64,000 nt of DNA, from positions 7,193,501 to 7,257,500 of the forward strand of contig NZ_CP091430.1 in NCBI RefSeq assembly GCF_024734895.1, given 5' to 3'. The translations under genes were made by a program, and so were the position numbers. Source of the DNA: Paenibacillus spongiae. GTDB taxonomy: Bacteria; Bacillota; Bacilli; Paenibacillales; Paenibacillaceae. Of the stretch, positions 34,333-43,799 are shown piece by piece. Under the pieces are notes generated by a model. The model was not told the origin of the DNA. It made no database searches and saw only the letters and a program-made list of their open reading frames with translations. Position 1 is the stretch's first letter; each line of letters opens with the position of its first letter.

Positions 34333-36122
34333 TAAAAACCGATAACGCAGCGCGGATCGATTCTCAGCCCGAACAGCCGCCGAATCATCACGGACCCGCG
34401 CCGGGCGGCAGGCTCCAGAGCTCCTTAGCGCGATTCCGGCGCACTTGGGGCACAGCCGAATGGATACAAGCCGCAGCACTGCTGGCCATGCTCATATCGC
34501 TCGCCGTCCTGATCATTTTGCCGCTCATTGCCATTTTCAAACAAGCTTTTCTGACCGTTGACGGCAGCTATGCGGGTCTTGCTTATTTTCGAGCCTATCT
34601 CGAATCCCCGGCTCTGCTGCAGTCGCTTCAAAATACGGTTTTCGTCTCGTTCATGACAACGGTCATTGCCGTACCGCTGGCGTTTCTGCTGGCTTACGCG
34701 CTGGCCCGTACCGACATTCGCGGCAAATCGCTGTACAAAGCAGCGGCACTGCTGCCATTGTTCGCACCGACGATGATGCACGGTATCGGACTGACTTATT
34801 TATTCGGCCATCAAGGACTCATCTCCACCGGTTTCTTCGGCTGGCTGCCTTTTGAGATGCGGATTCCCCTATACGGACCGGTCGGCATCATTATTTCAGA
34901 GGTTATCTACACGTTCCCGCAAGCATTTCTGATCTTGTCAGCCGCGTTGTCCATCAGTGACTACCGGCTGTATGAGGCTGCTGAAACGCTTGGGGCGAGC
35001 AAATGGAAGAAGCTGTTCACCGTAACGCTGCCTTCCGTCAAATATGCGCTTATGAGCGCCATTATTGTCTGCGCCACGCTAAGCTTTACCGATTTCGGCG
35101 CTCCCAAGGTGGTAGGCGGGCAGTTCAACGTACTGGCAACGGATATTTTCAAGCAGGTCGTCGGTCAGCAAAATATGGCCTTGGGAGCCGTCGTCAGCAT
35201 CGTGCTTACCCTCCCGGCCGTCGTTGCATTCATTATCGACCGGGTCGTCACGCGCAGGCAGCAAGCGTACGTCACATCCAGATCGACGCCTTATATTGTA
35301 AGGCCTCACCGGACGCGCAACGTCATGGCCCATACGTATGCGGGAATGATTGCGCTGGCGATGCTGGTCTTGCTCGCAGCGGTTGTCACCGCGTCGTTAG
35401 TGAAGGTGTGGCCGTACCAGATGACCCTCTCCTGGGACAACTATAAATTTACCGATTCAGCCGCAGGCGGCTTCGCGCCATTCTGGAACAGCTTGCGAAT
35501 GGCTGCGTTAACCGCCGTCATCGGTACGTTAGTCACCTTTATATTCGCGTACTTGATTGAACATATCCGCATCCTGCCGTTCTTGCGGCAAACCGGTTAT
35601 TTTCTCTCTATCGTGCCGCTGGCTCTGCCAGGTCTTGTCATCGGTTTGGCTTATATTTTCTTCTTCAACGACCCCGGCAATCCGCTCAACGTCATTTACG
35701 GAACGATGAGTATTCTCGTGCTGGCGAATATCGCCCACTTTTACTCCGTTCCCTTCATGACCGCAACAACGTCGCTGAAAATGATGGACAAAGAATTCGA
35801 GAACGTCTCCTTGTCGATGAACGTTTCCCGGATTCGTTCATTCATGCGGATTACACTGCCTCTTTCGCTGCCGGCGATTATGGAGATGGCCATCTATTTC
35901 TTTATCAATGCCATGGTAACGGTATCTGCGGTCATTTTTCTGTACGGCGCGGATTTGAAGCCTGCGTCCATCGCCATCGTCAGTATGGACGATGCCGGAG
36001 ACACCGCTCAAGCGGCGGCCATGTCCGTGTTGATTATCTTCACGAACCTGATCGTCCGCCTGCTCTACGAAGCGTATTCCGCCCGCATCCGGCGCAAGAC
36101 GGCCGCTTGGCGCGAACGTTAA
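34329..36122 (+). CDS. 2-aminoethylphosphonate ABC transporter permease (fused double subunit)
   Basis: A 597-residue permease made of two complete six-helix units in one chain, as in FbpB/ThiP and the PhnU2-type phosphonate permeases. The first EAA loop reads YEAAETLGASKWKKLFTV (about residue 215). The second reads FENVSLSMNVSRIRSFMRIT (about residue 495). A hydrophilic Pro-rich leader of about 45 residues precedes the first helix. It overlaps the ATPase gene (ATGA) and would form the channel with it. The tandem repeat at 36146 separates it from phnX. Confidence 0.88.
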   Translation: MIKTDNAARIDSQPEQPPNHHGPAPGGRLQSSLARFRRTWGTAEWIQAAALLAMLISLAVLIILPLIAIFKQAFLTVDGSYAGLAYFRAYLESPALLQSLQNTVFVSFMTTVIAVPLAFLLAYALARTDIRGKSLYKAAALLPLFAPTMMHGIGLTYLFGHQGLISTGFFGWLPFEMRIPLYGPVGIIISEVIYTFPQAFLILSAALSISDYRLYEAAETLGASKWKKLFTVTLPSVKYALMSAIIVCATLSFTDFGAPKVVGGQFNVLATDIFKQVVGQQNMALGAVVSIVLTLPAVVAFIIDRVVTRRQQAYVTSRSTPYIVRPHRTRNVMAHTYAGMIALAMLVLLAAVVTASLVKVWPYQMTLSWDNYKFTDSAAGGFAPFWNSLRMAALTAVIGTLVTFIFAYLIEHIRILPFLRQTGYFLSIVPLALPGLVIGLAYIFFFNDPGNPLNVIYGTMSILVLANIAHFYSVPFMTATTSLKMMDKEFENVSLSMNVSRIRSFMRITLPLSLPAIMEMAIYFFINAMVTVSAVIFLYGADLKPASIAIVSMDDAGDTAQAAAMSVLIIFTNLIVRLLYEAYSARIRRKTAAWRER

Positions 36123-36145
36123 ACGGAGCCTTGCAAAACAACAGA

Positions 36146-36285
36146 GCCTATGCTTACGATGCAAGTTTTGCTCGATTTCCGCTTCCAACGAAGCGATGTA
36201 CCTCACAAAACTTAGGCCCATGCTTTCGAAGCAAGTTTTGCTCGATTTCCGCTTCCACGAAGCGATGTACCCCACAAAACTTTTA
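36146..36285 (+). repeat. Two-unit tandem repeat (70-bp period) abutting the phnX ribosome site
   Basis: Units start at 36146 and 36216. Each has an ATGCTTWCGAWGCA hairpin and then AAGTTTTG (36173, 36233), an inner CGCTTC/GAAGCG stem, and CAAAACTT (ends 36213, 36282), so each RNA unit folds into a nested hairpin. The second unit runs directly into TTTAGGAGG of phnX. It is clearly related to the repeat at 26087-26252 in front of gpx, in the same orientation relative to the gene. Confidence 0.85.
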
Positions 36286-36298
36286 GGAGGAATAAAGA

Positions 36299-37099
36299 AT
36301 GATCAAAGCAGTAATTGTGGATTGGGCAGGGACGATGGTTGATTACGGCAGTTTTGCTCCGGTGGAAGCTTTCCGCCGAATGTTCCTGGAGCGCGGCATC
36401 GATGTACCGGCTTCCGTTGTCCGGGGTCCGATGGGGCGGATGAAGAAAGACCATCTTCGCGACATTTGCGCCGCACCGGAAGTCGCGCAAGCCTGGACGG
36501 CGAAATATGGCCGTCCGTCCGAAGAAGCCGATATCGATCAAATGTATGAAACGTTCGAACCGATGCTCATGTCCATTCTCCATGAATTCGCCCAGCCGGT
36601 TCCAGGCGCCGTCGAGCTCACGGAACGGCTTCGAGCAAGCGGAATCGCCATCGGATCCACGACAGGCTACACCCGCCCGATGATGAACATCATTAAGCCC
36701 GAAGCGGCGAAACGCGGTTATGCCCCCGATGTCGTCGTAACGCCGGACGAAGTGCCGGGCGGCGGCCGGCCGCATCCGTGGATGGTCTATCGCGTCGCCG
36801 AGCTGCTCGGCGTTTATCCGATGCGGGCTATTGTTAAATGCGGCGATACGGAGGCGGATATGCTCGAAGGGCGCCATGCCGGAGCATGGACCGTCGGTGT
36901 CGTATTCGGCGGCAATGAGCTCGGCTTGAGCCTGGAGGAAACGAAGGCACTATCGGCCGCGGAACGCGAACGGCTGTATGTAGAAGTGTCCGACCGCCTG
37001 ACCGCAGCCGGTGCCCATTACATCATTCGGGAAATCGGGGAACTGGACGGCGTCATCACGCATATTAACAATGCGCTCGTACGGGGTGAACAGCCATGA
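36299..37099 (+). CDS. phnX: Phosphonoacetaldehyde hydrolase (phosphonatase)
   Basis: A 266-residue HAD-superfamily enzyme that splits phosphonoacetaldehyde into acetaldehyde and phosphate. The nucleophile motif is [15 protein letters not shown] with Asp8. The Schiff-base lysine is in MGRMKKDH, where Lys49 aligns with the catalytic Lys of the Bacillus cereus enzyme. [11 protein letters not shown] and [12 protein letters not shown] complete the HAD core. AGGAGG lies eight bases before the ATG. It is coupled to phnW by an ATGA overlap. The pair converts 2-aminoethylphosphonate to phosphate and acetaldehyde. Confidence 0.96.
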   Translation: MIKAVIVDWAGTMVDYGSFAPVEAFRRMFLERGIDVPASVVRGPMGRMKKDHLRDICAAPEVAQAWTAKYGRPSEEADIDQMYETFEPMLMSILHEFAQPVPGAVELTERLRASGIAIGSTTGYTRPMMNIIKPEAAKRGYAPDVVVTPDEVPGGGRPHPWMVYRVAELLGVYPMRAIVKCGDTEADMLEGRHAGAWTVGVVFGGNELGLSLEETKALSAAERERLYVEVSDRLTAAGAHYIIREIGELDGVITHINNALVRGEQP

Positions 37100-38262
37100 T
37101 CAAGCCATTATCTCCCGCTCCATCGCCGGACGTAAAACCCGTCGTTCCAAACGCAAACCCCTATTTGCTTCTTACGCCGGGCCCGCTAAGCACGACCGCG
37201 ACCGTGAAGGAAGCGATGCTGCGCGATTGGTGTACATGGGATAACGAATATAACCGGCTCGTTCAGTCGATCCGCGAGCGGCTTGTCCGCTTGGCCGCGC
37301 CATCCAATCCCGCCGAATACACGGCCGTTCTCATGCAAGGCAGCGGCACGTTCAGCGTTGAGGCCGCGCTCGGAACCGCGCTTCCGCGCAATGGCGGCAA
37401 GCTTGCTGTCATTACGAATGGCGCTTATGGAGACCGTATGGCCCAAATAGCAGCCGTCCATGGCATCTCTACTGCCGTTATTCCATTCGGGGAGGTTGCG
37501 AGCGTTCAACCGGATACGCTCGAACAGGCATTAGCGGAGGATCCGATGATTACCCATGTGGCCGTCGTCCACTGCGAGACGACGACAGGCGTTCTCAATC
37601 CTCTTGCAGATATTGCGAAGGTCGTCCGCCGTCACGGTAAAACGTTCATCGTCGATGCAATGAGCAGCTTCGGCGGCATCCCTCTCGACATGGCCGAGCT
37701 CGGAATCGATTTCTTGGTCAGCAGCAGCAACAAATGCATTCAAGGCGTCCCGGGCTTCGGCTTCGTCCTCGCACGCGGAGAAGCGATCGGGGCATGCCGC
37801 GGCAATGCCCGCTCGTTATCGCTCGATCTGTACGATCAATGGGAGACGATGGAGCGGATGCAGGGCAAATGGAGATTCACGTCGCCCACTCACGTTGTCC
37901 GCGCCTTTGACCAAGCGCTGGTTGAGCTTGAGCAAGAAGGCGGCATCGAAGCGCGCCATAACCGGTATGCCGATAATCAGCGGGCGCTCGTCGAAGGAAT
38001 GGAAGCCGCGGGATTTGCGCCGCTGCTGCCGCGGGAACTGCAATCGCCGATCATCACTTCGTTCCGCTGCCCGGAGGACGGAGGCTTCACGTTCCAATCG
38101 TTCTACGAAACGCTGAAACAAGAAGGCTTTGTCATCTATCCCGGCAAAATTTCCTCCGCCGATACCTTCCGGATCGGCAGTATCGGCGAGATATATCCAG
38201 GCGATGTACACCGCTTGCTAAAGGCAGTTGCACATTATAAAGCGCTGTCCGCCAGGCAATAA
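37096..38262 (+). CDS. phnW: 2-aminoethylphosphonate-pyruvate transaminase
   Basis: A 388-residue class V PLP aminotransferase that moves the amino group of 2-aminoethylphosphonate to pyruvate, giving phosphonoacetaldehyde and alanine. [16 protein letters not shown] marks the N-terminus; [12 protein letters not shown] is the phosphate-binding region. The PLP-lysine motif is [18 protein letters not shown] (Lys around residue 213). It overlaps phnX by four bases, so its product passes to the enzyme encoded just before it. Confidence 0.96.
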   Translation: MIKPLSPAPSPDVKPVVPNANPYLLLTPGPLSTTATVKEAMLRDWCTWDNEYNRLVQSIRERLVRLAAPSNPAEYTAVLMQGSGTFSVEAALGTALPRNGGKLAVITNGAYGDRMAQIAAVHGISTAVIPFGEVASVQPDTLEQALAEDPMITHVAVVHCETTTGVLNPLADIAKVVRRHGKTFIVDAMSSFGGIPLDMAELGIDFLVSSSNKCIQGVPGFGFVLARGEAIGACRGNARSLSLDLYDQWETMERMQGKWRFTSPTHVVRAFDQALVELEQEGGIEARHNRYADNQRALVEGMEAAGFAPLLPRELQSPIITSFRCPEDGGFTFQSFYETLKQEGFVIYPGKISSADTFRIGSIGEIYPGDVHRLLKAVAHYKALSARQ

Positions 38263-38332
38263 CGGCACCGCCGGATTGTGCAGAGCAACGGTTTTTCTCC
38301 ATACCTTTTCCATTCGAAGGGAGTTATTGAAC

Positions 38333-39502
38333 ATGAAAGTATTTTGCTTGGGCGGCGCGGGCCGCATCTGCCGGGAAGCGGTGCTGGATCTGGTCCAGCA
38401 TACGGAATTCGAACAAATTACTATTGGCGACTATAACGTGGAAGAGGCTGAGCGCGTAGCCGCCGAGCTTAACGATCCTCGCGTCAATGTCGTACAAGTC
38501 AATGTGCGCGATCACGACGCTACGGTCCGCCAAATGCGCGGCTACGATATTGTCATGGACGGCACGACCATTACGCTGAACGGGCTGTCGACGGCATGCA
38601 TCGCCGAGGCGGGATGCCACGGCATCAACTTGAACGGCTTCGGGGAGGAAGATCGCAGCCACGAAGGCTTCGTAGAACATGGGCGAACCTGTCTGCCGGG
38701 CTTCGGCATGACGCCTGGCGTAACCCAAATGATGGCCATGCATGCCGCCAATCAGCTGGATGACGTTCATGATGTGCGCGTCAGCCACGGGTCGTATCGC
38801 CCTATCGCATTCTCCAAGTCTATCGCAGAAACGACAACGTACGAGTATGATCCGCAGCTGCCGGGCCGCATCGTTTATGAGAACGGCGAATTCATTCAAG
38901 TGCCGCCTTTTGCCCGTCCTCGCGAAATCAAGCTGCCTGAGCCATACGGCACTGCCGTTCAATACATCATTCCCCATGCCGAGACGCGCACCCTTGCCCG
39001 CGCCCTGCAAAGCAAAGGCGTCCGATTGATCGAAGTACGGGGAACTTGGCCGCAGCAAAATATGCGCCTTGTCCGGGCCCTGTACGAATACGGGTTTATG
39101 CGGAATGACGCGATTCGTGTCGGCGATGCGGAAATCGGCATTATGGATGCGATCGGGAGCTATTTATGCGATGCGCCGGAAGGCAGCCAAACAGAACTGT
39201 ACGGCTATGCGCTGCACGTCGAAGTAACCGGTGTGAAGGACGGCATTTCACGGCGCCATACGCTCACCCATACCCATCCGTCGTCCGACGGTTCAGTGCC
39301 GGGCTGGGAAGCGCTTCGCGCCTACACGCGCAACGTCGGGATTCCGCTTGCCATCGCAACGGAGCTGATCGCAACAGGCCAGACATTATGTGCGGGCCGC
39401 CCTGGAATCGTAACGCCTGAGGAGGCATTCGAGCCATCTGCTATTTTCGATCAGCTCCGCAAACGCGGCATTCACATTCACGAAACGATTGAGAATTTGT
39501 AA
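38333..39502 (+). CDS. Saccharopine-dehydrogenase-like oxidoreductase in the phosphonate operon
   Basis: A 389-residue protein with an N-terminal Rossmann domain (KVFCLGGAGRICREAVLDL, residues 2-20) and a C-terminal saccharopine-dehydrogenase-type domain. Saccharopine and carboxynorspermidine dehydrogenases of this fold form or cleave secondary amines with NAD(P)H. It lies 70 bases after phnW in the same direction with GGGAG before the ATG. It is not part of the described PhnW-PhnX pathway. A role in trimming N-substituted aminoethylphosphonates, or in handling the amine or alanine product, is conceivable but unproven. Confidence 0.7.
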   Translation: MKVFCLGGAGRICREAVLDLVQHTEFEQITIGDYNVEEAERVAAELNDPRVNVVQVNVRDHDATVRQMRGYDIVMDGTTITLNGLSTACIAEAGCHGINLNGFGEEDRSHEGFVEHGRTCLPGFGMTPGVTQMMAMHAANQLDDVHDVRVSHGSYRPIAFSKSIAETTTYEYDPQLPGRIVYENGEFIQVPPFARPREIKLPEPYGTAVQYIIPHAETRTLARALQSKGVRLIEVRGTWPQQNMRLVRALYEYGFMRNDAIRVGDAEIGIMDAIGSYLCDAPEGSQTELYGYALHVEVTGVKDGISRRHTLTHTHPSSDGSVPGWEALRAYTRNVGIPLAIATELIATGQTLCAGRPGIVTPEEAFEPSAIFDQLRKRGIHIHETIENL

Positions 39503-39624
39503 ACGGACGACATGCAAATGCAAATCATTGTGGCAGTGTCCGCAAGTGTTGCAATCGTGAATACCGGTTGTCACTTGTCGGCAAAGCTCCGGATGATTGA
39601 TCACGCAAAAAGGAGAATACGACG

Positions 39625-40410
39625 ATGTCGCTTGCCGGGGAAGAACGAAAGCAGATTATATTAAACATGATTCAGCTTCAAGGAAAGGTTCGTTCGCCCG
39701 AGCTCGCAGCCAAGCTTGAGGTGTCATCGGAAACGATCCGCCGGTACTTGGAGGAGCTCGAGCTTGAGAACAAGCTGAAGAGAGTTTATGGGGGCGCGGT
39801 CAAAATCAACGTGGAGCGCGAAGAGCCCGTCTATGTGCAGCGGGAAGTGCTGCAAGCCGCGGAGAAACGCCTGATCGGCAGCGCCGCGGCTGCTCTCGTG
39901 CAGGACAAAGAGGTGATCATCCTCGATGATGGTACGACAACGCTGCAGATGATCGACATGCTGGCGCTCAAAAGCCAGTTAACCATATTGGTCACGTCTA
40001 TGTATACGCTGAATTCGCTCATCGCCTACAAAAACCGCGGCGTATTCGACGGCGAAATCGTCCTTCTCGGCGGGCGCGTCAACCCGAAGCATTATCGGAC
40101 CTCCGGCTCGCTGGCCGTCCATTTCATGTCCTATTTCCATGTCGATAAAGCATTTGTCGTGGCGGACGGGCTTCAAATCGACGGAGGCGTTACGAGCTAC
40201 GAGGACGAGCGCGCCATGCTTTCCCGCGCATTCATGAAGCAAGCTAAGCAAACGATTGTGCTCGCAGACCATACCAAGCTCGGCACGAACCACTATTGCA
40301 AGATTGCAGGCTTGGAGGAGATCGACATGATTATCAGCGATGTAGCTCCGCCAAGAGAATGGAAGGACAAGCTGGACGAGAATGACATTCATTGGATCGT
40401 GGCGGAATAA
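39625..40410 (+). CDS. DeoR/GlpR-family regulator of the phosphonate locus
   Basis: A 261-residue DeoR-family repressor. The N-terminal helix-turn-helix is VRSPELAAKLEVSSETIRRYL (residues 19-39, quoted in family form). The C-terminal effector domain is of the sugar-isomerase type, with DDGTTTLQMIDML and LADHTKLGT. It is preceded by AAAGGAG and followed by a terminator, then by the binding-protein gene. The likely ligand is a phosphonate or a pathway intermediate. The palindrome at 40560-40578 is a candidate operator. Confidence 0.85.
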   Translation: MSLAGEERKQIILNMIQLQGKVRSPELAAKLEVSSETIRRYLEELELENKLKRVYGGAVKINVEREEPVYVQREVLQAAEKRLIGSAAAALVQDKEVIILDDGTTTLQMIDMLALKSQLTILVTSMYTLNSLIAYKNRGVFDGEIVLLGGRVNPKHYRTSGSLAVHFMSYFHVDKAFVVADGLQIDGGVTSYEDERAMLSRAFMKQAKQTIVLADHTKLGTNHYCKIAGLEEIDMIISDVAPPREWKDKLDENDIHWIVAE

Positions 40411-40451
40411 CGGGCCGGAATGCTGCCGGCCTTTCCATTATATGAATAAGG

Positions 40452-40480
40452 ACTACGCCTGTGCATCGGCGTAGTTTTTT
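40452..40480 (+). terminator. Terminator after the DeoR gene
   Basis: An 8-bp stem ACTACGCC/GGCGTAGT with an 8-base loop is followed by six T residues. Confidence 0.88.
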
Positions 40481-40527
40481 CATGATAACACACGATAAAA
40501 CAACCAAACAGAAAACAAAACAAAATA

Positions 40528-40554
40528 TTTACTTGTATTTTACCTTCGTTTAAC
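40528..40554 (+). promoter_or_regulatory. PhoP-box-like array upstream of the phosphonate-binding protein gene
   Basis: TTTACT (40528), TTTACC (40539) and TTTAAC (40549) stand at 11- and 10-bp steps. The first 16 bases, TTTACTTGKATTTTAC, are shared with the array at 33151. A TAGTAT/TATAAG -10 region follows. Confidence 0.65.
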
Positions 40555-40559
40555 GAATC

Positions 40560-40578
40560 CTCCTTATAGTATAAGGAG
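40560..40578. promoter_or_regulatory. 19-bp perfect palindrome over the phnS-type promoter
   Basis: CTCCTTATA-G-TATAAGGAG is a perfect 9-1-9 inverted repeat. It covers the probable -10 of the binding-protein gene, 34 bases before its ATG, and is a natural site for the DeoR-family repressor encoded just upstream. Confidence 0.6.
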
Positions 40579-40611
40579 CAAGAGCACAGAAAGAAAAAGG
40601 GAGCGATAACA

Positions 40612-41721
40612 ATGAAAAAACGTTGGTTACTCATCATGAGCGCATTCATCGTCTTGTCCATTTTATCGGCATGCGGCAGCAAAAACAACGCACCGGAAAC
40701 AAATGGAGGCGGCAATAATGCGGCCGCCGCGGCTGGCAGCGCTGAAGCCGGCGTCGACACGGAAAGCAAGGAACTGACCGTCTATACCGCGCTTGAGGAT
40801 GATCAAATCAACGAATATCTGAAGACGTGGAAGAGCAAATACCCGGATGTGAAGCTCAATATTGTACGCGACTCAACCGGTATCATCACAGCGAAGCTGC
40901 TTGCCGAGAAGGACAATCCGCAAGCCGATGTCGTCTGGGGAACCGCTGCAACGAGCCTTCTCGTGCTTGACCAGAACGGCATGATCGCACCCTATTCCCC
41001 CAAGGGCATCGAGCGGATCGAGCCGAGCTTCAAGGATAGCGCGAATCCCGCGCATTGGGTCGGCATAGATGCTTGGGAAACGGCCTTCACGGTCAATACC
41101 GTGGAGCTCGAGAAGAAAGGAATTGCGATCCCGCAATCTTATGAGGATCTGATTAAACCCGAGTATAAAGGGCTGATCACCATGCCTAACCCCGCTTCCT
41201 CCGGCACGGGCTTCCTGACGGTATCCGGACTCGTTCAGCTCAAGGGCGCCGAGCAAGCTTGGGCTTACCTGGACAAGCTGCATGAGAACATCGGCTTGTA
41301 TACGCACTCGGGCTCCAAGCCTGCGAAGATGGCCGGTACGGGTGAATACCCGATTGGCATCTCGTTCGGATACCGCAGCATATCGGAGAAGAAGAAAGGC
41401 TCTCCTGTCGAAACGGTATTCCCGGCAGAAGGATCCGGCTGGGACGTAGAAGCGAACGCGCTCGTGAACAAACCGGCTATCAAGCAAGTGGCGAAGGACT
41501 TCCTGGACTGGGCAATTTCCGATGAAGCCATGCAGGAGTACAACAAGAATTTCGCCATCGTTTCCGTGAAGAGCGATTCCAGCGTAATTCCTGAAGGATA
41601 TTCGAAGAACCCTGTCGAGCAGTTGATCAAGTATGATCTGCAGCAAGCCGCTAAAGACCGGGAAGCCATCCTCGGCGAATGGACGAAGCGGTACGACGGC
41701 AAGAGCGAACCGAAATCATAA
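40612..41721 (+). CDS. 2-aminoethylphosphonate-binding lipoprotein of the ABC transporter
   Basis: A 369-residue extracellular binding protein of the iron/phosphonate (family 1/6) type. The signal peptide ends in the lipobox ILSAC (Cys about residue 22) and is followed by a Gly/Asn/Ala linker. [20 protein letters not shown] opens the mature domain, and [20 protein letters not shown] is typical of the PhnS2-type proteins. It has its own promoter with PhoP boxes, so it can be made in excess over the membrane parts encoded upstream. A ferric-binding role is less likely in this context. Confidence 0.9.
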   Translation: MKKRWLLIMSAFIVLSILSACGSKNNAPETNGGGNNAAAAAGSAEAGVDTESKELTVYTALEDDQINEYLKTWKSKYPDVKLNIVRDSTGIITAKLLAEKDNPQADVVWGTAATSLLVLDQNGMIAPYSPKGIERIEPSFKDSANPAHWVGIDAWETAFTVNTVELEKKGIAIPQSYEDLIKPEYKGLITMPNPASSGTGFLTVSGLVQLKGAEQAWAYLDKLHENIGLYTHSGSKPAKMAGTGEYPIGISFGYRSISEKKKGSPVETVFPAEGSGWDVEANALVNKPAIKQVAKDFLDWAISDEAMQEYNKNFAIVSVKSDSSVIPEGYSKNPVEQLIKYDLQQAAKDREAILGEWTKRYDGKSEPKS

Positions 41722-41729
41722 TAGTCCGC

Positions 41730-41785
41730 AAAAATGGCCGGCGCGTGTAGAAACTACATCGCGTCCGGCCATTTCCATTGCGGGG
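41730..41785 (+). terminator. Terminator after the phosphonate locus
   Basis: AAATGGCCGG-CGCG pairs with CGCG-T-CCGGCCATTT around a 14-base loop; GCAA/TTGC extends the base. There is only a short T-tract. Confidence 0.7.
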
Positions 41786-41903
41786 GTGACAATCTCGATA
41801 ATGAGTCCTGTTCGTTCCGCTAGAACAAACCGGCAGATAACGGAGTATCAGGACCGGTATTTGTTCTTTAGTATTCGTCGTATCCTGGAACGGCTGCTAA
41901 TTT

Positions 41904-42650
41904 CTAATAACGCATGATGGCATCTTCATCCCCGACGGGGCAGGAAGGCCTGTACCGCAATCCGTTCTCCGTAATTTCCGGATTGGATGCAGCCGAATAG
42001 CACATGATGAAGGATCTTCGGTGCCGGTCGGATTCGTTCGCGGCCGAAGCATGGAGCAGGTTGCTGTGAAAGAACAGCACCGAACCAGGCTTTAATTCGC
42101 AATAGACCCGCTCGAACATGGACTCGATCTGATTTAACCGGGCTTGCTCCGCTCCCGTCTGGGTGCCTACTCTCCCGTGGTCCAGCCTGCCTATTCTATG
42201 CGAGCCTCTAAGCACCTGCAAGCAGCCGTTCTCGACAGTGGAAGCGTCCAATGCGACGAAGGCGCTGATCAGGTTCGGGAAAACAAAGCCATGGCCGTAC
42301 CAATAGCCGTAATCCTGATGCCATTCCCACGCGCCGCCGGATTTCGCTTCCTTGAGCATCACCTTCCCGTGAAAGAAAGAAGCGTCTTCGCCGAGCAGGA
42401 TCCGGACCGAATTGACAATCCGGGGCGCCGTGCTTGCGGCAGACCAGATATCGTCCCGCAAATCATACCAGAGAGCCAGTCTCGAACTTCTGCCCGAAGC
42501 GTCCCGAGGGCCCCCTGCGTTCGCTTGCGCGACGCCCTCGCCCCGTTCTACCGTGTCAATCATCCTTCCAACTTCCTCTTGGCTGAATACGTTCTCCAGA
42601 ATGACGTAACCGTCACGTTGATAATCGAACACATGTTGATGCGTTAACAT
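41904..42650 (-). CDS. Phytanoyl-CoA dioxygenase (PhyH) family protein
   Basis: A 248-residue Fe(II)/2-oxoglutarate oxygenase. The metal triad appears as H-x-D in WEWHQDYGYW (about residue 105) and the distal His in FHSNLLHASA (about residue 200); a following Arg would bind 2-oxoglutarate. The family includes hydroxylases of small metabolites and the phosphonate hydroxylases of the PhnY type. The gene diverges from an AraC regulator and lies just after the phosphonate locus. A link with phosphonates is possible but only from position; the AraC pair may be an independent unit. Confidence 0.87.
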   Translation of the reverse strand: MLTHQHVFDYQRDGYVILENVFSQEEVGRMIDTVERGEGVAQANAGGPRDASGRSSRLALWYDLRDDIWSAASTAPRIVNSVRILLGEDASFFHGKVMLKEAKSGGAWEWHQDYGYWYGHGFVFPNLISAFVALDASTVENGCLQVLRGSHRIGRLDHGRVGTQTGAEQARLNQIESMFERVYCELKPGSVLFFHSNLLHASAANESDRHRRSFIMCYSAASNPEITENGLRYRPSCPVGDEDAIMRY

Positions 42651-42833
42651 GAAACCCGCCTCCTATTATCGATGAGCTCGGCATTTGCTCTTCTAGTTTA
42701 GCCAACCGGCAAGAAGGGCGTAAACCTCGGGAACGGCTAAATACCCATACGATTCTGCTGACTTGACGGGCAGGCATCCCGCACTTACAATGACTTTCAT
42801 AATCAGGAACCTGTAACGACAATCACAGGACGA

Positions 42834-43727
42834 ATGAGGGATCCGTTCATGGACGATAAACCGCGCAATCGCGTATTGGAACAAACGCCCGCTCCGCCTC
42901 CAGGAGCTCTCGTGTCGGGCTACACGAACGAACCTTACGGTTTTTATGGCTACCGCTCTTGGGGTACCAAGGATTGGCTTGTCATGTTCACGCTCTCGGG
43001 TGAAGGCTGCGTGAGAAACGATGACCTGCTGCAGTACTGCCGATCCGGCGATCTGATCATTTTGCAGCCGGGAACCCCGCATGATTACTTCACTCCGGAA
43101 GGCAGCCATTGGGAGATGATGTGGGCTCACTTCATACCGAGATCGTCTTGGATGTCCTGGATCAATCTGCCGAAATTGTCCAAGGGACTGCTGTTCATCC
43201 ATGTTCGTGATCCGGTAGTACAAGAGCGCATGCGCACGGCTTTCTCGAACCTCATTGCCGATAATCAAGCAATGAACCATCCATTGCGCGAAGAGCTCGG
43301 ACTTAATTCGCTGGAGGAAATCATGCTGCTTGCCACAAGCCTGCACTCCGATTCGAAGCATAAGCTGGATCCGCGGATCCATGAAGTTCTGAATCTGATC
43401 TCCCATAACATAAAGGAGCCCTACAGCATCCGGGATCTGGCGCAGCACGTATGCCTTTCCCCTTCACGTCTCGCCCACTTGTTCAAGGAACAAACGGGCG
43501 ATTCCATACTCGAATTTCTGCTTAAGATGCGCCTTCGCCAAGCCGCCAAGCTGCTGGAGTTCACCTCCCGCAATATAACGCAGATCGCAGCAGACGTCGG
43601 CTTTCATTCTCCGGACTACTTCACGCGCAAATTTTCGCAATACACCGGAATGACTCCGAGCATGTTTCGCAATAAATCGCTTGATCGAACCGGTTCGAAT
43701 GAGGATGGCGATCCGTTCTTAGGTTAA
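42834..43727 (+). CDS. AraC-family regulator with cupin sensor domain
   Basis: A 297-residue regulator. The N-terminal cupin (AraC arabinose-binding-like, about residues 20-150) shows SGDLIILQPGTPHDYF. The C-terminal double helix-turn-helix (about 185-285) has PYSIRDLAQHVCLSPSRLAHLF and ITQIAADVGFHSPDYFTRKF-type segments. It is divergent from the PhyH gene with a 183-bp intergenic region, so it probably controls that gene. Starts at 42834 or 42849 are both possible. A hairpin terminator follows. Confidence 0.88.
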   Translation: MRDPFMDDKPRNRVLEQTPAPPPGALVSGYTNEPYGFYGYRSWGTKDWLVMFTLSGEGCVRNDDLLQYCRSGDLIILQPGTPHDYFTPEGSHWEMMWAHFIPRSSWMSWINLPKLSKGLLFIHVRDPVVQERMRTAFSNLIADNQAMNHPLREELGLNSLEEIMLLATSLHSDSKHKLDPRIHEVLNLISHNIKEPYSIRDLAQHVCLSPSRLAHLFKEQTGDSILEFLLKMRLRQAAKLLEFTSRNITQIAADVGFHSPDYFTRKFSQYTGMTPSMFRNKSLDRTGSNEDGDPFLG

Positions 43728-43765
43728 TCATGGGATCGTGTGGGAGCTGCGCTTCAACAAAAATA

Positions 43766-43797
43766 AAGCCGTCCAGACGAGCGTCCGGACGGCTTCT
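43766..43797 (+). terminator. Terminator after the AraC gene
   Basis: The stem AGCCGTCC-GAC/GTC-GGACGGCT (one mismatch pair) is followed by TCTCCC. The T-tract is weak, but A residues lie before the stem. Confidence 0.65.
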
Positions 43798-43799
43798 CC

